Shown here: in pieces, positions 57,648-64,000 of the stretch
Numbering within the stretch: the stretch's first letter is position 1
Layout: each line of letters starts with the position of its first letter
Assembly: GCA_958295605.1 (NCBI GenBank)
Contig: OY282500.1
Location: 37,152,278 to 37,216,277 of the forward strand
Length of the DNA stretch: 64,000 nt
Direction: 5' to 3'
Source of the DNA: Ajuga chamaepitys
Lineage: Eukaryota > Streptophyta > Magnoliopsida > Lamiales > Lamiaceae
The notes under the pieces: model-generated
Seen by the model: the letters and a program-made list of their open reading frames with translations, nothing else
Databases searched by the model: none
What the model was told of the DNA's origin: nothing
Program-made: the position numbers and the translations under genes

Positions 57648-60092
57648 ATGGTGACGACTCGCCTGAATCAATCTCGCCACGGTGATCAATCCAACCAAGA
57701 TCCACCCGTGGATCAAGTTTTGCCGCCGAGGCAATCGCCGGCAAGAGGTACATCTCATCGTCAGGGCAACCAAGGCCCGGTTGCGAATCCAGATAATCAG
57801 TATTTACCTCCACCCCCTCAAGACATGCAGAATCCTAATCTTGCTGCTGCCCAGCCACCGGTTAACATTCAAATCACTCCAGAATTGCTCCAGGCTTTCC
57901 TACAAGAGCACGCCCATGTTCTTCAAGACTGGGCGGCTAATCGCCTACACCCCGCGGGGCCTGCCGGACATGATGCCAATCCCGCGGTGCTTCCACATCG
58001 TCAGCACTCGCGTGATCAACAAGACCCGGGGCATCGCGGGCGTCAAGATCGGCGACGGGAACGACCTGGTTCTTCCGAGGACCATGGGAGTTCTAACAAA
58101 TCACGACAACGCAACGATGAACCTACCGATGTCGATCGCCGCCGTCCACTCAACGCGGCTAAGAGAGTTCGTTATGCCAATCCTCATACTCTAGATCTTC
58201 AAGAGTATGAGCGAGTCCAACGCAATGTTGAACTTGACAGAATCCTGGGCCTTGATGCCAATGGAGATATCATCACACCGTTCTCCCAAGAAATCATGGC
58301 CACCTCCCTTCCCGAAGGGTTCAAACGGCCGGCCATACCACCTTACGACGGCACCGGAGATCCAGCCAATTTTCTTGGAGCTTTCAGGCACAACATGCTT
58401 AGCCGCGATAACACTACATCCCTCCATTACTGTAAGATTTTCCCTGAGTATTTACAGGATGAAGCTCGGGTTTGGTTTGATTCTCTCCCACGCAACAGCG
58501 TATCTTCTTTTAGAGAACTCGTCGAACACTTTTGGGCGCGTTTCGAAGCACGAGCGAAGCCCATGGCCACCCTGGCCGACCTCATGAATATGGAACAGCG
58601 GGACGGTGAAACCGTTACCCAATTTCTTGACCGCTTTACAGCGGAGAGCCTCAAGGTGGGAAATTGCTCCGAAGACGTAGTCATCAACGCATTCATGAAT
58701 GGACTCCGTCCTGGAACACTTTACACCGAGTTAGTTCGAAACACACCGGTCACAACCCGAGCACTGTTCAAAACGGTGTGCAGATATGCTAAGGCCGAGG
58801 AGCAGACTCGCCGGAAACGTGAGAAACATGCTAGCAAGCGGCAGTCTGACAAAGCACAAACTGGGCCTAGTACGCGACCTAGTGCCTTTTCCCGCCTGAA
58901 CCCGGGGCGTTCAGAATCCCGAGGCGATATTCCACAATTTACTCCGTTGACAAAGTCAAGAGCCGAAATCCTTTCTGTTCACAAGAACGATCTACGGCCT
59001 TGTCTGCGGATGACTGATCCGCCTGAAAAAAGGAACCGTGGAAAGTGGTGTGCGTACCACCGAGATCATGGGCACGAGACAGAGGAGTGCCGAGAACTCA
59101 GCAAGGAAATCGAGGAGTGCCTGAGGAGAGGTTTCCTGCGACAATACATCGCGCGGACCGATGACAAACCTCGGACAAGCCAGAATGGGGTTTCGTCTCA
59201 TAACCGCGGAGGTTATCATGACCGGGGCGCACAACAGAATCGGCCGCTGTGGCAGAATAATCGGCCGGGACCTAGCAATAATGCACGGCAAGACTCCGGC
59301 AATCGCCAACAGCCTTGTTTTTTGCCACCACCTCCTCCCCCGGGAGGACCCGGAGACAATGCACCCACTCACGTAATAAACGTGATATACGGGGCCCTTC
59401 CCACCGGAGCTTCACGAAATACCTTGAAGGCAGAGGCTCGCCGTCCTCCTCCCGAGGAGCCACGTCATAAGCGCCTCCATCAATTTGAAACTGTTAGTTT
59501 CACTAACAGGGACCCTGTTCTAGAGATAACGCCTCATACTGATGCCATTGTCATTGACATGACAGTGGCCAATATCACAATAAAGCGGGTCTTCGTGGAC
59601 AATGGAGCCGCAGTGAGTGTCATATTTGCCGACTGTTTCCAGAAGATGGGGATTCCTCAGGAACAACTTCGGCCGGCCCCCGGGCCACTGCAGACTTTCA
59701 CTCAGGGTGAAGTCCAGCCAGAGGGTGTCATCACTCTCCCAGCGTCTTTGGGGACTTATCCGGCGATAAAAACCATTTTCGTGGATTTTTATGTGGTGAA
59801 TTCCCCATCACCGTACAACATGATCTTGGGCCGGGACTGGCTTACCCCCGCCAAAGCCATATGCTCCACGTATCACCTCGCACTAAAGTTCCCCACTTCG
59901 CATGGCGAAGTGGCTATCCGCGGGAGTCAGCGGGTTTCAAAGGAGTGTATGTACGTGGCACTCAAAAAGACTGCTAAAGTTCCTCCCAAACAGCAGCTTC
60001 AGGTAGCATCATCGGCTCTAGAACCTCGGGAATGTACCTCATTGGGCCAAACTTCGGGATGTTTTGGATCTGCAGCCACCGAAGACGTTTAG
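57648..60092 (+). CDS. Tat gag-protease polyprotein, 814 residues
   Basis: ATG at 57648 (MVTTRLNQSRHGDQ) starts an uninterrupted frame. A Pro/Gln-rich N-terminal part and an Arg/Asp-rich stretch lead to a Retrotrans_gag-type domain at about 240-340 (VWFDSLPRNSVSSFRELVEH; DLMNMEQRDGETVTQFLDRF). A CHHC knuckle-like CAYHRDHGHETEEC lies near 467, then a Pro-rich linker. The aspartic protease has VFVDNGAAVSVIF near 650 (Asp kept, Asn instead of Thr/Ser) and ILGRDWL near 725. Gag would form virus-like particles and the protease cleave the polyprotein. The frame ends at 60092, just past a deletion that removed the RT core; the last ~35 residues are probably out of the original frame. Pol follows in the +1 frame. 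Confidence 0.9.
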   Translation: MVTTRLNQSRHGDQSNQDPPVDQVLPPRQSPARGTSHRQGNQGPVANPDNQYLPPPPQDMQNPNLAAAQPPVNIQITPELLQAFLQEHAHVLQDWAANRLHPAGPAGHDANPAVLPHRQHSRDQQDPGHRGRQDRRRERPGSSEDHGSSNKSRQRNDEPTDVDRRRPLNAAKRVRYANPHTLDLQEYERVQRNVELDRILGLDANGDIITPFSQEIMATSLPEGFKRPAIPPYDGTGDPANFLGAFRHNMLSRDNTTSLHYCKIFPEYLQDEARVWFDSLPRNSVSSFRELVEHFWARFEARAKPMATLADLMNMEQRDGETVTQFLDRFTAESLKVGNCSEDVVINAFMNGLRPGTLYTELVRNTPVTTRALFKTVCRYAKAEEQTRRKREKHASKRQSDKAQTGPSTRPSAFSRLNPGRSESRGDIPQFTPLTKSRAEILSVHKNDLRPCLRMTDPPEKRNRGKWCAYHRDHGHETEECRELSKEIEECLRRGFLRQYIARTDDKPRTSQNGVSSHNRGGYHDRGAQQNRPLWQNNRPGPSNNARQDSGNRQQPCFLPPPPPPGGPGDNAPTHVINVIYGALPTGASRNTLKAEARRPPPEEPRHKRLHQFETVSFTNRDPVLEITPHTDAIVIDMTVANITIKRVFVDNGAAVSVIFADCFQKMGIPQEQLRPAPGPLQTFTQGEVQPEGVITLPASLGTYPAIKTIFVDFYVVNSPSPYNMILGRDWLTPAKAICSTYHLALKFPTSHGEVAIRGSQRVSKECMYVALKKTAKVPPKQQLQVASSALEPRECTSLGQTSGCFGSAATEDV

Positions 60093-62436
60093 AGACGTTC
60101 AGCGCCTCACGGGCGGTTCGGCGGCCTTAAATCGTTTTCTGTCCAAAGCGGCAGAGCGCCAACTCCCATTCTTCAAAATCTTGCGACAATCGAAGTCCTT
60201 TGAATGGACTCCGGCGTGCACCGAGGCTTTCGAGGCTTTGAAACGTCATATACAGCAGCTGCCTACTTTGTCAGTTCCTCTCTCCGGAGAGCCTCTTTAT
60301 GTGTATCTAGCCTCCGCCGAGGAAGCTATTAGCGCTGCACTTGTGCGCGAAGTCAATGGGGTTCAACATCCCGTGTATTTCGCAAGTCGTGTTCTCCACG
60401 GGACGGAGACACGATACTCCATGCTGGAAAAAACTGTACTGGCTCTTGTCATGGCAGCTCGGCGTCTGCGCCCATATTTCCAAGGGCGTGAAATACGGGT
60501 TCTGACCAATCATCCTATCCGTCAGATTCTTGTCAAACCCGAGGTGTCTGGGCGCCTCGCAAAGTGGGCTGTCGAGTTAGGCGAATATGATATTCAATAC
60601 CTTCCCCGCCGAGCAACCAAGGGTCAAGCACTCGCCGACTTTCTGGCTGAAACCCCGGGAGACAATCATGATTCTCCGGCAGACAGTGATACACATCACC
60701 CCGCTACCCTCGTATCTTCACCTCGGAAATGGCAACTATTCGTGGATGGAGCATCCACGACTCGAGGAAGTGGTGCCGGGGTGCTTCTCATTGACCCCGA
60801 GGGGGTTGAAGTTAAATACGTCATCCGATTCAAATTCAAGGTGACCAATAATGAAGCGGAGTACGAGGCAGTTCTCGCCGGGCTCCGGCTCGCTCAATCC
60901 TTAGACGTTCGTCGTCTTGAGCTCTTCACGGACTCCGAGATCGTGTCCAAGCAAATCCAGGGGACTTATGTCGCCAAGGATGAAACAATGGTCAGGTATC
61001 GTGCTCTAACACTCAAGCTTATGTTAACTCTTGATACAGTTGTTATCCAGAAAATACCGCGTGCTCAGAATGCAAGAGCAGACGCGCTCAAATTGGCCTC
61101 CGCGGTCCGAACTAATATATCTCCGGATATCATGGTCGAAGACCTATCTCATCCAGCAATTCATGAGGCCACAGTTTCGGTATTGACCGATAGTGATCCG
61201 AATTGGATGACTCCTATCATTCAATATCTCCGAGATGGAATCCTGCCTACTGATAAGCTGCGAGCTCGGCAAGTTGTCCTCAAAGCCCCCAAATACTCCT
61301 TTCATGATGGAGTCTTGTACCGGCGGTCATACCTACAACCGAGTCTCCGGTGTCTCGCTCCTGCCGAAGCTAATCAAGTTCTACGGGAGGTTCACGAAGG
61401 GGCCTGTGCCAGCCATATCGGCTCCCGGACATTAGCCAAGAAAGTTCTCCGCTGGGGATATTATTGGCCAACCCTGTTCAACGATGCCCACGACTTAGTG
61501 ACCAAATGCAGCAAGTGTCAGCTGCACTCCCGTGTAAAGCATTTGCCGCAGACCGGGCTCACTGGAATCCAGAGTGCGTGGCCGTTTATTCAATGGGGAA
61601 TCGACATTGTCGGCCCATTCCCAGTTGCTCCAGGGGGATTGAAGTTCCTGGTCGTTGCCGTAGACTACTTCACTAAGTGGGTCGAAGCCGAACCTCTTAC
61701 GGCCATTACTGGTCAGAATATCTTGAAGTTTGTGTGGCGCAATATCGTTTGTCGCTTCGGCATCCCGAGTACTATTATCTCGGACAATGGTAAACAATTC
61801 GCTAATGATCCCTTTCGGTCATGGTGCGAAGAGCTTCACATCAAACAAATTTTCACTTCGGTTGCTCACCCTCAAGCCAACGGTCAGGTTGAAGTCACCA
61901 ATCGTACACTGCTCACGGGTATAAAGAAACGCCTGGATAATGCCAAAGGTCTTTGGGCTGAAAACCTTCCGCAAGTCCTATGGGCTTATCGCACGACACC
62001 TCATACCTCTACCGGGGAGACTCCTTACAGCCTTACTTATGGATCCGAAGCCGTTATTCCTGCGGAAATCAGTGTACCAAGCCCCCGCCTCATCACATTG
62101 GTTCCAGAGGATAATGACGAGGCTCTCCGAGCAAATTTGGATGAGCTTGAAAATCGTCGTGACCAATCATTCATTCAACAAGCCAGGTGTAAACAACGTG
62201 CAGCCCAGTATCATAACCTCCGGGTCCGGGGCACTCAGTTCAATGTCGGGGACCTAGTGCTTCGGCTCAATTCGGCCAGCAAAGCTGCCCCCGAGGGGAA
62301 ATTACATGCTTCTTGGGAGGGTCCCTACCGCGTCGTCGCCGCGCACGATTCCGGATCCTATCAGTTAGAGCATCTCAATGGGACCTCGATTCCCCGAAGC
62401 TGGCACGTTACCAACTTGAGGCGCTTCTATCTGTGA
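60022..62436 (+). CDS. Tat pol remnant: RT connection, two RNase H domains, integrase; RT core deleted
   Basis: Open from 60022 without an ATG. It begins AKLRDVLDLQPPKTFRDVQR, the end of the RT thumb, so fingers and palm (including the YxDD box) are gone. First RNase H: YFASRVLHGTETRYSMLEK keeps Glu, but the first Asp site is YLASAEEAIS and the TDH motif is TNHPIRQIL. Second, archaeal-type RNase H: LFVDGASTTRGSGAG (Asp), NNEAEYEAVLAGL (Glu), LFTDSEIV (Asp), NARADAL (Asp), complete. Integrase: HH..CC (CSKCQLH), GIDIVGPF, ISDNGKQF, QVEVTNRTL (D, D, E). No stop over about 800 codons. It cannot make its own RT but could supply integrase if translated. Confidence 0.92.
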   Translation, partial: NLGNVPHWAKLRDVLDLQPPKTFRDVQRLTGGSAALNRFLSKAAERQLPFFKILRQSKSFEWTPACTEAFEALKRHIQQLPTLSVPLSGEPLYVYLASAEEAISAALVREVNGVQHPVYFASRVLHGTETRYSMLEKTVLALVMAARRLRPYFQGREIRVLTNHPIRQILVKPEVSGRLAKWAVELGEYDIQYLPRRATKGQALADFLAETPGDNHDSPADSDTHHPATLVSSPRKWQLFVDGASTTRGSGAGVLLIDPEGVEVKYVIRFKFKVTNNEAEYEAVLAGLRLAQSLDVRRLELFTDSEIVSKQIQGTYVAKDETMVRYRALTLKLMLTLDTVVIQKIPRAQNARADALKLASAVRTNISPDIMVEDLSHPAIHEATVSVLTDSDPNWMTPIIQYLRDGILPTDKLRARQVVLKAPKYSFHDGVLYRRSYLQPSLRCLAPAEANQVLREVHEGACASHIGSRTLAKKVLRWGYYWPTLFNDAHDLVTKCSKCQLHSRVKHLPQTGLTGIQSAWPFIQWGIDIVGPFPVAPGGLKFLVVAVDYFTKWVEAEPLTAITGQNILKFVWRNIVCRFGIPSTIISDNGKQFANDPFRSWCEELHIKQIFTSVAHPQANGQVEVTNRTLLTGIKKRLDNAKGLWAENLPQVLWAYRTTPHTSTGETPYSLTYGSEAVIPAEISVPSPRLITLVPEDNDEALRANLDELENRRDQSFIQQARCKQRAAQYHNLRVRGTQFNVGDLVLRLNSASKAAPEGKLHASWEGPYRVVAAHDSGSYQLEHLNGTSIPRSWHVTNLRRFYL

Positions 62437-62957
62437 ATGCCAAATCACAAGTACTATCTTATCTTTATGCTCATTATACGTTTCTTTCATGATTGTTATC
62501 TCTCTTTGTACTCTTTAGTTTGTTCCGGCACTCATCGTTGAATAAAAATTCTTTGTTTATGCATCTTGCTGTGTTTTCCTTTACGTTACGGGGACGCCCT
62601 AACGCAATCGTATTATCATTATTAGTCTCCGGACAATTAAATCTCTCCCTCGGTCCGTCCGAGGAGATTCACATTTCGTCCCCGGACTTATATCACTATC
62701 TCGCCTGTTTAACCGGGGAAGTGTTTACTCCCGCCTGATCCGTCCGCGGAGACTTACTTTACTCCCGCCTGATCCGTCCGGGGAGATTTACATTAGAGTT
62801 ATTCGAATTGTGTTCCCGGACACCTAACTAAAACAGTTAATAACTTGTTGTTTTCCTTAACACATGTGTGCACATCAAATCGATTCTATTATCTTCTAAA
62901 TGATATAACACCGAAAAGTTTTTTACATAAAACTTCAAAAAAAAAAAAAAAAAGCCA
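62437..62957 (+). other. Spacer between pol and antisense ORF, short tandem repeats
   Basis: At 62727-62790, actcccgcctgatccgtccg is present twice, followed by (c/g)ggaga and tta. Related 'ccggac/ccgtccgaggaga' pieces precede it (62630-62680). An A-tract of about 16 lies at 62938-62953, just beyond the antisense stop codon. Confidence 0.6.
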
Positions 62958-63833
62958 TTATCTACGGCCCCCGAGCCAATATTCAGCGCTCCGGCGTTGA
63001 GGCCTGCTCCTCGGTCTGCGCTGTGTCCTCCGGGATCTTGTAGATCCTCGACCTCGGGCTCCGGCTCTTTCTCCCCCGCGAGCTTCCCGACGCCGAGGAC
63101 TTGCTCTGGGCGTTTGCCTGGGGACTTCGTCTCTAGTCCGAGCTCGGATACTTGGTTGTGGAGCGGACCTCGGGGTTTGGGCCCACTGCACAGGGTCCCA
63201 CTCCTCCGGAGCCATCACTTGAATTTCTCTGGCCAGCTCCTCGACTACTTCTTCGGCAACCACAGCGGGCTCTTCTTCGATCGTGGTCACTGGAGCTGGC
63301 TCTCGAATAACAATGCCTTTGCTCTTTCCAGAGGGCTTCTTTTTATCCTTCCGGGGAGCTTTCGGGGTACCTTGGCTCCGGCTTGAACTCGCGATGAATT
63401 CCTCGGCAAAAGGCCTCCACCTGCCTCGGCCCTTCAGCCCTTCGTACATGCTAAGAAGCAACTCTAGAACTTCTCGCTTTCTTACAAGCTCCGAGGCCTC
63501 CGCGGGGTTATTTGCCATAAGCGCCGAGATTTCGCCCTGGATCTCTACGACCCGCTCCTCCACTTCCTCAAAGGTCAGATGGCCGAACTCCGACAGTATC
63601 CGATCATACTCCCTTTGATGAACGAGGACACGGCTCATTTCGGCAGCTGTAGTCTGGTATCTCAGCTCGTAATCTTTGGCTCTTTCTTCGGCTTCTACCA
63701 CTTTCCTCTCTGCCGAGGCCACCTGCTTTTCTAGCTTTGGCACTACGTGCATTTGCAGGTTGTTCTTTTCTTCGCGGAACCACTCAAGTGATTGCATGAG
63801 TTTCTTTATTGTTTCGTGTAGTTCCGCGGTATT
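62958..63833 (-). CDS. Antisense ORF of the Tat element, last exon (partial gene)
   Basis: Minus strand, stop at 62958. The first ATG is at 63797, but the frame is open upstream for 12 codons (NTAELHETIKKL) to TTTCTGTTTAG, a good splice acceptor, so this is probably a downstream exon of a gene starting beyond the window. The first ~130 residues from the ATG are charged heptad-like coiled coil (EKQVASAERKVVEAEERAKD). A Ser/Lys-rich linker (APRKDKKKPSGKSKG), an acidic stretch and an Arg-rich tail (RRREARGGERAGARGRG) follow. I recognise no enzyme domain. Tat/Retand elements are known to carry extra ORFs, some antisense, between pol and the 3' LTR; this fits. Function unknown. Confidence 0.7.
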   Translation of the reverse strand, partial: NTAELHETIKKLMQSLEWFREEKNNLQMHVVPKLEKQVASAERKVVEAEERAKDYELRYQTTAAEMSRVLVHQREYDRILSEFGHLTFEEVEERVVEIQGEISALMANNPAEASELVRKREVLELLLSMYEGLKGRGRWRPFAEEFIASSSRSQGTPKAPRKDKKKPSGKSKGIVIREPAPVTTIEEEPAVVAEEVVEELAREIQVMAPEEWDPVQWAQTPRSAPQPSIRARTRDEVPRQTPRASPRRREARGGERAGARGRGSTRSRRTQRRPRSRPQRRSAEYWLGGRR

Positions 63834-64000
63834 CTAAACAGAAAGAAGAGTCAACCAGATCGATCAATCTCAAGTATGTAAAGAGTTGGAGTTCAGTTCG
63901 AAATCAAACATAAATTGATCATGCAAGCAAAGGGAAGACGAAGTGTCTGAGAAACAAAAATTATATTCAACAAAATGGAAGTACAATGTCCCGGATTCAG
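63834..64000 (-). other. Probable intron of the antisense gene, cut by the window end
   Basis: Sequence upstream (minus sense) of the acceptor at 63834-63835; no frame. The next exon must lie beyond 64000. Confidence 0.4.

Larger units (their letters stand above)
57149..64000 (+). mobile_element. Tat-lineage Ty3/gypsy element, RT-deleted, with antisense ORF (3' end outside window)
   Basis: 5' LTR, primer-binding site, gag-protease, pol with dual RNase H and integrase, a spacer with short tandem repeats, and an antisense ORF. The archaeal-type second RNase H marks the Tat/Ogre/Retand lineage. GC content and frame integrity contrast with all other elements here, so the insertion is probably young. 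The 3' LTR, and so LTR divergence and the target duplication, lie beyond 64000. Confidence 0.88.

Noticed and set aside
57552..59463. Several minus- and plus-frame ORFs across the Tat gag
   Set aside because: High-GC shadows of the 814-codon gag-protease frame.

Overview
The window is nuclear DNA of a flowering plant, most likely a eudicot. It is AT-rich and intron-containing, and it holds a plant-specific nuclear-envelope KASH protein gene, a plant C2H2 repressor of the ZAT type, and plant lineages of copia, Tat/gypsy, LINE, MULE, Helitron and hAT elements, plus an endogenous pararetrovirus. I saw no bacterial-type operons, rRNA genes or intact tRNA genes.

Only two ordinary host genes are convincing: a single-exon three-finger C2H2 zinc-finger repressor gene (12976-13794, +) and a two-exon WPP-domain-interacting (WIP) gene (33048-30706, -) ending in the KASH signature VVPT. 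The rest is layered transposon history.

Layout. 1-8764: AT-rich DNA with a Stowaway-like MITE, a 314-bp tandem duplication, a Helitron (3694-6461) and a CACTA-like terminus. 8765-12476: a minus-strand Helitron carrying an intron-containing HSP90 fragment. 12477-15358: the zinc-finger gene and its flanks. 15359-25535: an old minus-strand copia element, interrupted by a hAT MITE, a solo LTR with perfect target duplication, and a complete but dead plus-strand copia (19242-24483). 25536-28271: a minus-strand gypsy cut in its reverse transcriptase. 28720-29322: a palindrome-rich tandem repeat. 29333-30267: two nested hAT-type elements, the inner one with tRNA-like boxes and a strong hairpin. 30706-33440: WIP. 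About 34600-37300: endogenous caulimovirid remnant with its promoter. 37300-40548: LINE. 40549-43522: truncated copia.

43523-54427 is the most unusual block: a FAR1/MURA-type MULE transposase relic (-), a roughly 110-bp satellite array (46440-48870), a small two-exon gene candidate (-), and a ULP1-type SUMO-protease relic (+) whose catalytic Cys codon reads Ser. The layout recalls MULEs that carry ULP1-like genes (the Kaonashi type), but with a satellite in the middle.

57149 to the window end is a young-looking Tat-lineage gypsy element. It has an 814-codon gag-protease frame, a pol that has lost the reverse-transcriptase core but keeps both RNase H domains and integrase, and an antisense coiled-coil ORF downstream. 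Its 3' LTR lies outside the window.
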